The notes: generated by a model not told the origin, from the sequence alone. A stretch of 64,000 nt of DNA from Sulfurimonas hydrogeniphila (GCF_009068765.1 NZ_CP035534.1:1054001-1118000), one strand, 5' to 3'; shown: positions 1 through 9,478, numbered from the stretch's first letter. Made by a program: numbers and translations.

Positions 1-468
1 AATACAGAAAGAAGAGTAGTTTCCGTTATCGTTGTGAATGAAGCGAGTGTATTGTCCCGAATTACCGATCTTTTTTCCGGACGTGGCTACAACATTACAT
101 CCTTGACTGTTGCCCCAATTCCTGAGAGTAAATATTCCCGTTTGACAATTGTCACATCAGGTTCGGTGCGTGTGATTGAGCAGATAACAAAACAGTTGCA
201 CAAACTCATTCCTGTTTTACGGGTTTATGAACATGCAGATTTGGTTGAAAAAGAGATGGCACTGGTCAAATTTCCTATTACAGAAAACATAAGTGATATC
301 AGTGCTATATGTAATGCTTACAATGGAAAAATAGTCAATGTTGGCAATGATGTCATTATAACCATGGTTGCTGACGAGCCCAAAAGAGTCGATCACTATC
401 TTCAGGCGATTAAAAAATATAATCCAAAAGAGATAGTCAGAAGCGGCGCTGTTGCTTTAGAGAGATAA
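1..468 (+). CDS. ilvN: Acetolactate synthase small (regulatory) subunit, 5' end cut by window
   Basis: Regulatory subunit of acetolactate synthase, first step of branched-chain amino acid synthesis; it binds valine and controls the large catalytic subunit. The frame is open from base 1 and reads a short IlvN-like beta strand before the ACT-domain signature SRITDLFSGRGYNITSLTVA, so only a few N-terminal residues should be missing and the GTG at 34 is internal. The ACT domain fills the first 75 residues and the C-terminal small-subunit domain follows. The large subunit gene is expected just upstream, outside the window. lpxD starts 4 bases after the stop, so the two are probably co-transcribed. 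Identification is from conserved family motifs. Confidence 0.95.
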   Translation, partial: NTERRVVSVIVVNEASVLSRITDLFSGRGYNITSLTVAPIPESKYSRLTIVTSGSVRVIEQITKQLHKLIPVLRVYEHADLVEKEMALVKFPITENISDISAICNAYNGKIVNVGNDVIITMVADEPKRVDHYLQAIKKYNPKEIVRSGAVALER

Positions 469-472
469 AAAG

Positions 473-1423
473 ATGAAGCTGAGTAAAATAGCTTCAACAT
501 TAGAGTGTAGTATTGTCGACAATGATATTGATATTGTAGGAATAAATACTCTTAAAGATGCAAAAGAGAATGAAGTCTCTTTTGTGTCCAACTCAAAATA
601 TGTAAAAGATCTCGAAAATACAAAAGCTGCAGCAGTTATAATTTCTGAAAAATTAGCTTCAAAACTCCCTGCAAACTGTATTCCTTTGGTAACAAAAAAT
701 CCTTATTGGTCCATGGCCATACTCTCAAAATATTTTGCACCGCCTGTAGAAGATGAGAGACTTCCTCTCCCGCAGATTGGGAAAAATTCAAAAATTTCTC
801 CCAAGGCTGAAATAGCAAATGGTGCGGTAATCGGTGATAACTGTATAGTTTTGGCACATGTTTATATAGGTGCAAAAAGTGTTATAGGAAACAATACAGT
901 TATTTATCCAAGTGTGACAATATACAGAGACTGTCAAATCGGCAATGACTGTATAATCCATGCAAACACAGTTATAGGTTCTGACGGATTCGGATTTGCG
1001 ACAAATGAAAAAGGTGAGCATAAAAAGATTTATCAAAATGGGAATGTAGTTGTAGAAGATGATGTTGAAATTGGAAGCAATACCAGTATTGACAGAGCTG
1101 TTTTTGGCTCTACTTTGATAAAAAAAGGAACACGCATTGACAATCTTGTACAGATTGGACATAACTGTGAAATCGGCGAGTATTGTGTTATGGTTTCGCA
1201 GTCTGGTCTTGCAGGTTCAACAAAACTTGGCAGAAATGTTGTTATGGGCGGGCAGGCTGCCGCAGCCGGTCACCTGGAGGTTGCCCCTTTTTCAACTTTT
1301 GCTGCACGAAGCGGAATAACAAACTCTATAAAAGAACCCGGAAAGACATATGCAGGTTTTCCTTTGATGGGGCACAGACAATGGCTTAAACTTCAGGCAA
1401 AACTTGCTAGACTTATCAAGTAA
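473..1423 (+). CDS. lpxD: UDP-3-O-(3-hydroxyacyl)glucosamine N-acyltransferase
   Basis: Adds the second 3-hydroxyacyl chain, from acyl-ACP, to the glucosamine of the lipid A precursor (third step of lipid A synthesis, cytoplasmic trimer). The 316-residue protein has the normal length. Residues 1-100 form the uridine-binding N-terminal domain. Residues 100-290 are hexapeptide repeats of a left-handed beta helix, for example IGDNCIVLAHVYIGAKSVIG. The motif QIGHNCEIG places the likely catalytic histidine near residue 230. It starts with ATG four bases after ilvN. Other lpx genes are not adjacent. Confidence 0.96.
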   Translation: MKLSKIASTLECSIVDNDIDIVGINTLKDAKENEVSFVSNSKYVKDLENTKAAAVIISEKLASKLPANCIPLVTKNPYWSMAILSKYFAPPVEDERLPLPQIGKNSKISPKAEIANGAVIGDNCIVLAHVYIGAKSVIGNNTVIYPSVTIYRDCQIGNDCIIHANTVIGSDGFGFATNEKGEHKKIYQNGNVVVEDDVEIGSNTSIDRAVFGSTLIKKGTRIDNLVQIGHNCEIGEYCVMVSQSGLAGSTKLGRNVVMGGQAAAAGHLEVAPFSTFAARSGITNSIKEPGKTYAGFPLMGHRQWLKLQAKLARLIK

Positions 1424-1443
1424 AAACACAACAAGGAGTTAGT

Positions 1444-1647
1444 ATGTCAAAAACAATCCCGTTAAGCGGAACAAAAAACGGTGTTATATCTGTAACAAAA
1501 CTTGAGGAACCATATGGTGAGGGAAGCGGTACTGTAGCTAGTATAGGAATTTCACTCTCAGGTGATGCCCAAAATCCGGAATGGAAAGTGCATATTCCAT
1601 TGGATAACCTGGATGAAGTAATAAAAGCTTTATCTGAGCTAAAGTAG
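1444..1647 (+). CDS. Small conserved-looking protein of unknown function (67 aa)
   Basis: A strong ribosome binding site (AAGGAG, 6 bases before ATG) precedes a 67-residue frame 20 bases after lpxD. The protein is acidic and has no membrane segment, cysteine or recognisable motif; the N-terminal half is rich in Gly, Ser and Thr, and the C-terminal stretch HIPLDNLDEVIKALSELK looks like a helix. I do not recognise the family. It is probably real because of its ribosome binding site and the terminator hairpin that overlaps its stop codon. Likely cotranscribed with ilvN and lpxD. Confidence 0.75.
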   Translation: MSKTIPLSGTKNGVISVTKLEEPYGEGSGTVASIGISLSGDAQNPEWKVHIPLDNLDEVIKALSELK

Positions 1648-1662
1648 GTTTTTGCCTACTTT
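1641..1662. terminator. Bidirectional terminator between converging genes
   Basis: Perfect 8-bp stem AAAGTAGG / CCTACTTT with a 6-base T-rich loop. The left arm contains the stop codon of the 67-residue protein and the right arm contains the stop codon of the aminotransferase gene read from the other strand, so it can serve both transcripts. Confidence 0.7.
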
Positions 1663-2828
1663 GCTTTGAGTTCCTGCACAAACTCATCAATTCTTTTAAT
1701 ACCTTCTCTGATAGTTGCAATTCCCGTAGCAAAACTGAATCTGAAATACCCTTCGCTTCCAAAACCAACACCAGGAACAACGGCTACACCTTTGGCTGCT
1801 AAAAGTTCTTTTGCAAAGCCTAGTGAATCATTACTGACTTCTTGAATATTGACAAAAAGATAAAAAGCACCATCCGGTTTTAAAACACTGAGTCCGTCGA
1901 TTTTATTAAAAAGTTCTACAGCTTCATCACGACGCTTGATAAACTCTTTTCGCATCATTTCTATATCTTCATCTGCACTGCCGTCAAGTCCTGCAATAGC
2001 AGCATACTGTGTCATGGTATTGACATTGGATGTGCTTTGTGACTGCAGTTTTTTTGTTGCTTTGATAATTTCGGTATGGTGCGATGCCATATATCCGAAA
2101 CGCCAGCCTGTCATGGCAACTGACTTGCTTAAACCATTGATGGTGATTGTTCTTTTAAACATGTCTTCACTGACTGCTGCTGCTGAAGTAAAATCCCCGT
2201 CATATATCAGTTTTTCATACATTTCATCGCTGGCTACAAGAACATCCGTCCCTTCAAGCACTTTTGCCAAAGCAGTGAGTTCTTCTTTGGAATAAACTGC
2301 ACCGGTAGGATTTGACGGTGTTGTAAGAATCAGCATTTTTGTATTTGGTGTCAATGCTTTTTTGAGCTGTTGGGGAGTGATTTTAAAGGCAGTCGCATCA
2401 CTTGTCTGAATTTCTACGACAGTCCCGTCAAAATATTTCACAAGTTCAGGGTAGGTTACCCAGTATGGCGTAGGAATAATAACCTCATCGCCTTTTTCAA
2501 TTGTTACAGAAAAAAGATTAAACAAGGAATGTTTTGCGCCATTGTTAATGATAATCTGGTTAGGGTCATATGTTAAACCGTTATCTCTTTTGAGTTTGGC
2601 AGCGACTGCTTCTTTGATGGCCGGAATCCCATCTACTGCGGTATATTTTGTAAAACCGTTGTTGATTGCATCTATAGCCGCGTTTTTGATAACTCTGGGT
2701 GTATCAAAATCCGGTTCTCCGGCTGAAAAACTGAGAATGTCTTTACCCTCTGCTTTTAACTCTTGTGCAAGCGCTGTAATTGCTATTGTAATTGATTCAG
2801 ATAGTTTATCTATGCGTTTTGCTAGCAT
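1656..2828 (-). CDS. aspC: Aspartate aminotransferase, class I PLP enzyme
   Basis: Transfers the amino group between aspartate and 2-oxoglutarate, linking the oxaloacetate pool to amino acid synthesis; soluble PLP dimer. The 390-residue length fits the I-gamma branch. Visible motifs are SFSAGEPDFDTP near the N-terminus, PSNPTGAVYS near 171-180, SDEMYEKLIYD near 200, and NGLSKSVAMTGWRFGY with the Schiff-base lysine near residue 235. ATG is preceded by AAGGG. It is last in the long minus-strand operon, 77 bases after cysE. Substrate preference within the family (Asp, Glu or prephenate) cannot be read from sequence. Confidence 0.92.
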   Translation of the reverse strand: MLAKRIDKLSESITIAITALAQELKAEGKDILSFSAGEPDFDTPRVIKNAAIDAINNGFTKYTAVDGIPAIKEAVAAKLKRDNGLTYDPNQIIINNGAKHSLFNLFSVTIEKGDEVIIPTPYWVTYPELVKYFDGTVVEIQTSDATAFKITPQQLKKALTPNTKMLILTTPSNPTGAVYSKEELTALAKVLEGTDVLVASDEMYEKLIYDGDFTSAAAVSEDMFKRTITINGLSKSVAMTGWRFGYMASHHTEIIKATKKLQSQSTSNVNTMTQYAAIAGLDGSADEDIEMMRKEFIKRRDEAVELFNKIDGLSVLKPDGAFYLFVNIQEVSNDSLGFAKELLAAKGVAVVPGVGFGSEGYFRFSFATGIATIREGIKRIDEFVQELKAK

Positions 2829-2905
2829 TTGAACCCTTTTTTATAATATATTTGATAAATTATACTAAAAAAAAGATGTATATTTGTTGAGAAAAGAGCG
2901 AAAAA

Positions 2906-3607
2906 TTAATTTTTCATTGATTTTATAAAAGATTCATATATATGTTCAAGTTCAAGGTCTTGATCTAGAAGATCTTTATTTTCTTTTACTAAAATATGTT
3001 CAAGTATAGCCACACGCTTGAGAAGGTATTCAAACATCTCTTTGTTTATATCAGGGAGCATATTGTGCATAAAAGGATCTTTACATCTCCCTTTTTCAAT
3101 GATATGTGCAGGCAAACCGACTGCTGTGGAACAATCAGGAACTTCTTTGACGACAACCGAGTTGGCACCGATTTTTGCATATTCGCCTATTGTGATGTTT
3201 CCCAGTATCTTTGCGCCGGCTCCGATTACCGCTCCCTTTTTGATAGTCGGATGTCGTTTGCCGTGAGTTAAAGAAACACCACCGAGTGTTACACCCTGAT
3301 ATATGAGCACATCATCTTCAATGATGGCAGTCTCTCCGATTACAACTCCAAAACCGTGGTCAATAAAGACACGCTTACCAATACTCGCGGCAGGGTGGAT
3401 GTCAATATTTGTAAGTATTTGGGTTATTCCCATGATTGCCCTTGCTGTACGGGTAAAGTTGTTTGTATAAAGTTTGTGCGCTATTCTGTACCATGCAACT
3501 GCCCATACACCAGGGTAATTAAATAAAAAATCAATTTTTGAATTTAATGCAGGATCATTTCTGTACGCATTTGAAAAGTCTTCCTTGATATCGGCAAATA
3601 TTCCCAT
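2906..3607 (-). CDS. cysE: Serine O-acetyltransferase
   Basis: Makes O-acetylserine from serine and acetyl-CoA, the carbon acceptor for sulfide in cysteine synthesis. An alpha-helical N-terminal domain is followed by hexapeptide repeats from about residue 90 to 190 containing the family signature DIHPAASIGKRVFIDHGFG, then a long C-terminal tail of about 55 residues. I chose the ATG at 3607 because AAGG lies 6 bases upstream; the ATG at 3613 touches its own ribosome binding site. It follows speA within a few bases in the same operon. Confidence 0.94.
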   Translation of the reverse strand: MGIFADIKEDFSNAYRNDPALNSKIDFLFNYPGVWAVAWYRIAHKLYTNNFTRTARAIMGITQILTNIDIHPAASIGKRVFIDHGFGVVIGETAIIEDDVLIYQGVTLGGVSLTHGKRHPTIKKGAVIGAGAKILGNITIGEYAKIGANSVVVKEVPDCSTAVGLPAHIIEKGRCKDPFMHNMLPDINKEMFEYLLKRVAILEHILVKENKDLLDQDLELEHIYESFIKSMKN

Positions 3608-3615
3608 GCTCATCC

Positions 3616-5445
3616 TTAATTTGTTGTTCTTAAATAGCCATTTTGATATAAAAATCTTTCTAGCTGCAGCAGTGTATCATTTTTTTCTTTTTCTGTAATA
3701 AAGCTGGCATTTGAGAGTTTGTTTTTAACTTGATTTAATATTTCATGTTTGTCATATCCTATTGATTCAAGTATCTCCAAAATACTTTTTGATTCTACTG
3801 CATTGGTTATATTGTATCCGGAGTCATTGATTGAAATTGTATACTCACTGGGGTGTGTAAAAAGATTATGGTTCATTCCCAGTGTCTCCTGATAGGCACC
3901 AATATTGAAAAAAGCCAAAAAATAATCTTCTTCATCAATATTAACGTCATGGAGATATAAAGGTTTGTCCGGATCAAAGCCTATTTCTCCGTCACTGTCA
4001 CAGGTAATATCCCAAAGAGAGGCTGCTCTGAGCGGGGTTGTGTTTAAATGATGAATGGGCATCACAGGAAAATGCTGTCCCAGTCCCCAGTAATCAGGCA
4101 GACTCTGAAAAACAGAAGCATTAATGAGATAGCGTTCCTGGAGCTTGATCTGGAGCTGTTCGAGTTCATTGGTCGGATTGGCTGATTTAAGATAGAGTGC
4201 TTTTTTTATAATATTATGCACCAGAATTTCTGCGTTTGAACGGTCCTGCAGATCAATATAGCCTAAATCAAAAAGTGTGAAAAGTGATTCCATATGGTCA
4301 AGCGCATCATGAAGATATTCTATACAGTTGGCATTGTTAAGAAGTCTGTTCAATTCTATAAGTTCTTCAACCAAAGGCGGATTTGACTCTTTAAAATTTA
4401 AAAGTTTTTCTTGATAATCCTGAGTGAAAAGTTCTAAAACAGGTGTGATTAATACAGCATGTGAAGCAACTATAAAACGTCCTGATTCCGTAAATATATC
4501 CGGATGTGCAACATTTTTGCTGTCCATGATTTCACCAAGTAAAAAAACAACAGAACTTGAAAATTCATCTATTGAGTAGTTACGTGCATGTGATTTTTCA
4601 TGTTGGTCATATTCTACAGCCAAACCGCCGCCGATGTTGATACTTGAAAGTGCATCAGCACCCATTTTTTTCAGTTCCGCATAGATATTTCCGGCTTCAC
4701 GGAGTGCTTTTTTCAGCGGAGCAATGTCTGCTATCTGTGAGCCGATATGAAAATGAATCATTGTCAGTTTCTCAAGCAGATTCGCATCTTTGAGGAGTTT
4801 TATTGCCTCAATGATTTCTGTTGAAGTCAGTCCGAATTTTGCATCCATTCCACCGCTTTTTGCCCATATGCCGCTGCCTGCACTGTGCAGCCTGACACGT
4901 ATGCCGATATTTGGAACTTTTAAATTGGATTTGGAAGCTACATCAATGATGGTTTCAAGTTCATTGAGCCCTTCTATGGTGATGGTGATATTTTGACCAC
5001 TGTGTGCTGCTATAAATCCCAGCGTAAGCATCTCTTCGTCTTTGAATCCGTTGACAGTAATGTTGGCTCCGTCAAGCACTTTGCTCATTGCCAAAATAAG
5101 TTCAGCCTTGCTTCCGGCTTCAAGTCCGTAGTTATACTTTGCGCCCTGTGATGTAATTGCCTCAACAGCTGCCGGAAACTGGTTTACTTTGAGCGGAAAA
5201 ACAGCTTTAAACTTTCCTTTATAGTTGTTTTCTTCAATAGCTTTTTCAAAATAGTTGTAGAGTGTTTTAATCTGTCTTTTGACCAAATGAGGAAATCGTA
5301 AAAGGAGAGGTCCCTTAACATCTTTTGCCCGTATATTGTTGACTATATCAAGCAGAGAAGGCATAGATTTGTAATTAAGTTTGATTTCACCGTCTTCTAT
5401 AATAAAGTTTTTGTTTGCCCAGATATCAAGGCCGAAATTATTCAT
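3616..5445 (-). CDS. speA: Biosynthetic arginine decarboxylase
   Basis: PLP enzyme of fold III that decarboxylates arginine to agmatine, the first step of one polyamine route. At about 609 residues it is close to the biosynthetic SpeA length of about 630. The PLP lysine is in AVFPLKVNQ near residue 86; the barrel contains FHIGSQIADI and SSINIGGGLAVEYD, and the C-terminal domain carries TCDSDGEIG with the conserved cysteine and LFNIGAYQE-like text. ATG at 5445 has AGGA 6 bases upstream; the ATG 3 bases earlier is the alternative. It sits between the glutamate-synthase-like gene and cysE. Agmatine-processing genes are not in the window. Confidence 0.94.
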   Translation of the reverse strand: MNNFGLDIWANKNFIIEDGEIKLNYKSMPSLLDIVNNIRAKDVKGPLLLRFPHLVKRQIKTLYNYFEKAIEENNYKGKFKAVFPLKVNQFPAAVEAITSQGAKYNYGLEAGSKAELILAMSKVLDGANITVNGFKDEEMLTLGFIAAHSGQNITITIEGLNELETIIDVASKSNLKVPNIGIRVRLHSAGSGIWAKSGGMDAKFGLTSTEIIEAIKLLKDANLLEKLTMIHFHIGSQIADIAPLKKALREAGNIYAELKKMGADALSSINIGGGLAVEYDQHEKSHARNYSIDEFSSSVVFLLGEIMDSKNVAHPDIFTESGRFIVASHAVLITPVLELFTQDYQEKLLNFKESNPPLVEELIELNRLLNNANCIEYLHDALDHMESLFTLFDLGYIDLQDRSNAEILVHNIIKKALYLKSANPTNELEQLQIKLQERYLINASVFQSLPDYWGLGQHFPVMPIHHLNTTPLRAASLWDITCDSDGEIGFDPDKPLYLHDVNIDEEDYFLAFFNIGAYQETLGMNHNLFTHPSEYTISINDSGYNITNAVESKSILEILESIGYDKHEILNQVKNKLSNASFITEKEKNDTLLQLERFLYQNGYLRTTN

Positions 5446-5453
5446 CATTTATC

Positions 5454-7181
5454 CTAAATTTTAAATTTTTGCTGAAAATATTTGTCAATATCAAAATATA
5501 TTTCACCACTTCTGTTTTTATAGGTAAGGAGGCTTTTGTTTAAGTCTTTAATGCTTTTTATACCCATTACTGCCATGACAGTCTTCATACTTTTAAGAAG
5601 ATTTTTATGATAGTGTCCAATTTGTATGCCTTTTTTTATTACAAGATAGGAGGCTCTTTTTTTTGGATCCTGTGTTGCCATGCCGACCGGGCAGACATGT
5701 GTTCCAAAACCAGAACACATTTTTGCCCGGATACACCCGCCACTCATCATAAATGCACGTGCAATGCCTACAGCATCAGCACCCATACACAAGGTGATGA
5801 CAGCATCATCGGGTGTTAGAATTTTTCCACTGGCAATTATTTTGACATCTTCTCTGATATTATATTTTTTTAAAAGCATATCCAGAATATAAAGTGAGTT
5901 GTTTGTTGTGAGGCCTACTGATTCCATTAGCTCAAGCGGAGCAGTTGCGCTGCCACCCTCACCGCTGTCCACTGTGATGAAATCTGGTATAAATTCACCA
6001 TAATTTTTTCTTTTGGCAAGTTTTTGTACCAGTGTTTCTACAGAGGCTATGTCTGAAATGACTATTTTGAATCCAACCGGTTTTTCTGAGAGTCTTTGCA
6101 GTTTTTCAATAAAATTTAAAAGATCCTCTATTGTATCTGCATAAGGGAACCTGTTGGGAGAAATGATGTCTTTTCCCTCTTCAACACCACGGTAGTAGGC
6201 TATGTCCGCTGTTACTTTTGAACCTGCGAGTTTTCCGCCTGTCTGTTTTGCTCCCTGGGCTATTTTAATTTCAGTCATTTTGCAAAATTTCATTATTTTT
6301 TTATATTTTTCTTTATCAAAATTGCCGTTTTTGTCTCTGACACCATACAAACCAGAACTGATTTGAAAAATCATATCCGGCAGCTCCTTTGGAACTTCCC
6401 GCGGAAAATATTCTATGGCTGCTTCCCAGTTCACACGAAAAAGAAGGTGGCTGGAGGTATCATAAATATAGGTATTTTGGGTTTTTTCATTCAGTAAAAT
6501 ATCTCTGTACCATTTCAGCGCTACTTTTTTATTAAAGAAAAAATCTCCGATTTTAAAAGCAAGTTCTGCAAAAGGGGTACTTTTGACAACTTCAAGATAT
6601 TTTGAATTGTTCGGATCTATTTTGAGGGTAAAAAGATGGTTGGAAGTAAGTGAACCTTCTCCTGTATTGATTGTCAGGTTGGAATCTCTTCCCGCTAAGC
6701 TAAAGGCTCTTACTGCTTCGGGAGACAGGGCACCGTCACTCATAGCAGAACGGATAATCGGTGTTTGCGATACAAAAGGGTATTTTCTGTTCTTTCCAAA
6801 AACTACCTGCATGTTTTGATCAACCTCCTCATCGTTTAAAACACTTGTAGCATGTTTTAAGATAAATCTTGATCCTGAAAAGGGCTGGCTTACGGAAAAT
6901 GACTGGTAGTTTGGTTTGTTCTTGGCTGCTGTATACACCCAGTCAACCTTGTCTTTGGAGTCATAAAAAGATTCTTCTGCAAAATATTGACGCAGTGGTT
7001 CACGGAGGGCCTCAAAAAAATAACGAAATCTTCCTATAATCGGGTAGTTTACAAGAAGAGCATGCTGTCTTTGCACATATCTGTCGTATATGTAAAGAGC
7101 GATGACTGCTATTATGATGAGCACGGCAAAATATTCTACAAATTCGTCTAAAAAGTGCCATAAACCATGAACCCACTCCAT
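5454..7181 (-). CDS. FMN-binding glutamate-synthase-type protein, membrane anchored
   Basis: The 575-residue protein has the FMN/iron-sulfur barrel of the glutamate synthase large subunit (KIAQGAKQTGGKL, SPNRFPYADTIEDL, TVDSGEGGSATAPLELME, CMGADAVGIARAFM, CSGFGTHVCPVGMATQDP) but neither the N-terminal glutamine amidotransferase nor the C-terminal beta-helix domain. A hydrophobic helix at about residues 17-33 suggests a membrane anchor. The cysteines in GGCIRAKMCSGFGTHVCP fit the 3Fe-4S cluster. Such stand-alone proteins are annotated as FMN-binding glutamate synthase family, and their true reaction is uncertain. The stop of hisS directly touches this ATG. Confidence 0.85.
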   Translation of the reverse strand: MEWVHGLWHFLDEFVEYFAVLIIIAVIALYIYDRYVQRQHALLVNYPIIGRFRYFFEALREPLRQYFAEESFYDSKDKVDWVYTAAKNKPNYQSFSVSQPFSGSRFILKHATSVLNDEEVDQNMQVVFGKNRKYPFVSQTPIIRSAMSDGALSPEAVRAFSLAGRDSNLTINTGEGSLTSNHLFTLKIDPNNSKYLEVVKSTPFAELAFKIGDFFFNKKVALKWYRDILLNEKTQNTYIYDTSSHLLFRVNWEAAIEYFPREVPKELPDMIFQISSGLYGVRDKNGNFDKEKYKKIMKFCKMTEIKIAQGAKQTGGKLAGSKVTADIAYYRGVEEGKDIISPNRFPYADTIEDLLNFIEKLQRLSEKPVGFKIVISDIASVETLVQKLAKRKNYGEFIPDFITVDSGEGGSATAPLELMESVGLTTNNSLYILDMLLKKYNIREDVKIIASGKILTPDDAVITLCMGADAVGIARAFMMSGGCIRAKMCSGFGTHVCPVGMATQDPKKRASYLVIKKGIQIGHYHKNLLKSMKTVMAVMGIKSIKDLNKSLLTYKNRSGEIYFDIDKYFQQKFKI

Positions 7182-8396
7182 CTAAAATTCTTTGAGCGGA
7201 ATTGTCTTTTCAATTTTATTTTCTAAATCTTTAACCCAAATTGTTCCGTTGCTCATTTCATTTGTACCAATAACGCAGCAGTATTTTGCATTCATTTTAT
7301 CCGCACTTTTGAGATGATTTTTGAGGTTTTTCGCCTTATAATCGCAAACTGCTTTGTCTGTAGCCCTTTTTTTATGTGTCAGCGTGATTATTGTATCTAT
7401 GGCTTCTTCGTCCATAGCACCAAGATAATAGCCTTCTCTTAATTCCTGTGGCATTTGTATGAGTTCCAACAGTCTTTCAATACCCATCGCAAAACCTACA
7501 GCAGGGGTAGGGCGACCGTCTAAAAACTCTACAAGTCTGTCATATCTTCCACCACCGGCAATAGCACTTTGACTGCCTATATTGTCACTGACAAATTCAA
7601 AAGCGGTTTTGGAGTAGTAGTCAAGCCCTCGTACAAGATTCGTATCTACTTCATAGCTGATGTCATTTGCATCAAGTATTTTTTTCAGTTTTTCAAAGTC
7701 ATTGTCACAGTTTTCGCACAGTGAATGTAAAAGTTTTGGAGCATTTTCGTACAAAGACTGACACTTTTCATTTTTACAGTCAAGAACACGGATGGGGTTC
7801 GTACTTTTTCTTCGTTTACAGTCTTCACAAATTTCATCTTCAATACTTTCTATAAAAGAGACAAGGGTGTCACGGTACTCAGGCATGCAGTTGTTGTCAC
7901 CGAGTGAATTGATCTGCAACCTGTAGCCGATACCAAGTTCTTTGAGTATATCACTGACCATCATGATCATATTTGCATCTTCATACACACTCTCAATACC
8001 GAAACTTTCAACTCCAAACTGATGAAACTCTCTCAAACGTCCTTTCTGTGGTCTTTCATAACGAAACATAGGACCATGATAAAAAAATCTGTGAATTCCG
8101 CCTGCTTTGTCTAATTTTTTTTGAATAAAAGCCCGTACAACACCGGCTGTTCCCTCAGGGCGCAGACATACATCATTGCCTCCCTTGTCCGTAAACTGGT
8201 ACATCTCTTTACCGACAATGTCACTGCTCTCTCCGACACTGCGTTTAAAAAGTGCCGTCTCTTCTAAAAGTGGTGTTTCTATATAGTGAAAACCATATCT
8301 TCTGGCAATGTTTTGTGCCACATCCAAAAAATAAGTAAATCGTTTTGATTCGTTTTCATCAAGTATATCATTCATACCTCTTAGTGATTTAATCAT
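7182..8396 (-). CDS. hisS: Histidyl-tRNA synthetase
   Basis: Class II synthetase that charges tRNA-His. Motif 2 is FRYERPQKGRLREFHQFG, the histidine-specific text is LVRGLDYYSKTAFEFV and GGRYDRLVEFL, and motif 3 is VGFAMGIERLLEL. An anticodon-binding domain follows to residue 404, the usual bacterial length. A CxxC pair pattern (CEDCKRR ... CKNEKC ... CENC) in the insertion domain suggests metal binding, which is seen in some homologues. ATG at 8396 is 6 bases after tmk in the operon. Confidence 0.97.
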   Translation of the reverse strand: MIKSLRGMNDILDENESKRFTYFLDVAQNIARRYGFHYIETPLLEETALFKRSVGESSDIVGKEMYQFTDKGGNDVCLRPEGTAGVVRAFIQKKLDKAGGIHRFFYHGPMFRYERPQKGRLREFHQFGVESFGIESVYEDANMIMMVSDILKELGIGYRLQINSLGDNNCMPEYRDTLVSFIESIEDEICEDCKRRKSTNPIRVLDCKNEKCQSLYENAPKLLHSLCENCDNDFEKLKKILDANDISYEVDTNLVRGLDYYSKTAFEFVSDNIGSQSAIAGGGRYDRLVEFLDGRPTPAVGFAMGIERLLELIQMPQELREGYYLGAMDEEAIDTIITLTHKKRATDKAVCDYKAKNLKNHLKSADKMNAKYCCVIGTNEMSNGTIWVKDLENKIEKTIPLKEF

Positions 8397-8402
8397 AATT
8401 CT

Positions 8403-8996
8403 TTATCCTTTTAGCATTGTTTCATTTTTAATATTATCTAATATTTCTTTTGTAATTTCATCTCTGTTTTTTGTGGCATCAATTTCAATCAACGGCACAC
8501 CCAGAAGAAGACTTGCTTCTTTGATACTCTCTTGAATCTTTAACAAATATTCACTGCCTCTGAGTTCAATGCCGTCAAGTTTTTTTTGCGAAAGTCTGTA
8601 TTTGAGTTCCTGTTTTGTCAGACGCAGTAAAAAGATTGCCTGGGGATATATTTTTTTTGTTGCGAAATCATTCAAACTGATCAAATCTTTTTTACTGATA
8701 CTTCCCTGGGTGAGTGCATAGGCGACACCACTTACAGCACTTCTGTCTGAAATAATCATTTTGTGCAGATTTGGTTCTATTACCTCTTTTATATGTTCTG
8801 CTCTGTCTGCAAGAAAAAGAAGAAACTCTGCTCTTTTGCTTTTTGTTTTTGCACTCAAAACAAGTCTGCGAATTTCTTGTCCTATAGCAGTTCCACCGGG
8901 TTCTTTTGTAATGACTGCATCAGGAAAGTACTTTTTCAGTGCTTCTATCTGTGTACTTTTCCCGGCTGTATCAATACCTTCTATTGCAATATACAT
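8403..8996 (-). CDS. tmk: Thymidylate kinase
   Basis: Phosphorylates dTMP to dTDP for DNA synthesis. P-loop AIEGIDTAGKSTQ at residues 4-16, the TKEPGGTAIGQEIRRL segment with the dTMP-binding DR-like motif nearby, and LFLADRAEH are typical. Length of 197 residues matches the family. Its ATG shares one base with the TGA stop of coaD (TGATG), so the two are translationally coupled. Confidence 0.96.
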   Translation of the reverse strand: MYIAIEGIDTAGKSTQIEALKKYFPDAVITKEPGGTAIGQEIRRLVLSAKTKSKRAEFLLFLADRAEHIKEVIEPNLHKMIISDRSAVSGVAYALTQGSISKKDLISLNDFATKKIYPQAIFLLRLTKQELKYRLSQKKLDGIELRGSEYLLKIQESIKEASLLLGVPLIEIDATKNRDEITKEILDNIKNETMLKG

Positions 8997-9478
8997 CAGC
9001 GCAGACTCCCTATAACCTGCTGTACCTCTTTTGGTAAGAGGTGATCTGTTTTTCCGTTAAACTTTAAAAGATTCCTGACAATAGAAGAACTGATAAAAGC
9101 ATGTTTGAGTTTTGGCATCAAATAGACTGTTTCTATGTTTTCATCAAGGGAGTTGTTGAGATAGCCGAGTTGCAACTCGTATTCAAAGTCACTTACAGCA
9201 CGAAGCCCTCGTATAAGCACCCTTGCATCATGTTCGTGTGCCAGATCTATAGTAAGGTTGTTAAAACCTGTAACACGGACATCTTTGATGTCTTTGACGG
9301 CAATTTCGACCATTTTTATTCTTTGCTCGAGGCTAAACATGGGATTTTTGTCTTTTGACTGAGCAACAGCGACAATCACTTCATCAAATAAATTTTTTGC
9401 ACGTTCGATAATATCAAAATGTCCATTTGTTATCGGATCAAATGTCCCCGGGTATAAAGCGATTTTACGACTCTTCAA
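8996..9478 (-). CDS. coaD: Phosphopantetheine adenylyltransferase
   Basis: Penultimate step of coenzyme A synthesis: 4'-phosphopantetheine plus ATP gives dephospho-CoA. The nucleotidyltransferase signature IALYPGTFDPITNGHFD lies at the N-terminus and the C-terminal ATP-binding text ISSSIVRN is present. With a TTG start at 9478 the protein has 160 residues, the family length; upstream in-frame codons run into ubiX and would add a non-homologous extension. The start overlaps the end of ubiX by 14 bases and the stop overlaps tmk by one base. Confidence 0.95.
   Translation of the reverse strand: MKSRKIALYPGTFDPITNGHFDIIERAKNLFDEVIVAVAQSKDKNPMFSLEQRIKMVEIAVKDIKDVRVTGFNNLTIDLAHEHDARVLIRGLRAVSDFEYELQLGYLNNSLDENIETVYLMPKLKHAFISSSIVRNLLKFNGKTDHLLPKEVQQVIGSLR

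Noticed and set aside
1137-1389. Short plus-strand frames within lpxD
   Set aside because: Out-of-frame readings of the hexapeptide-repeat region without independent support.
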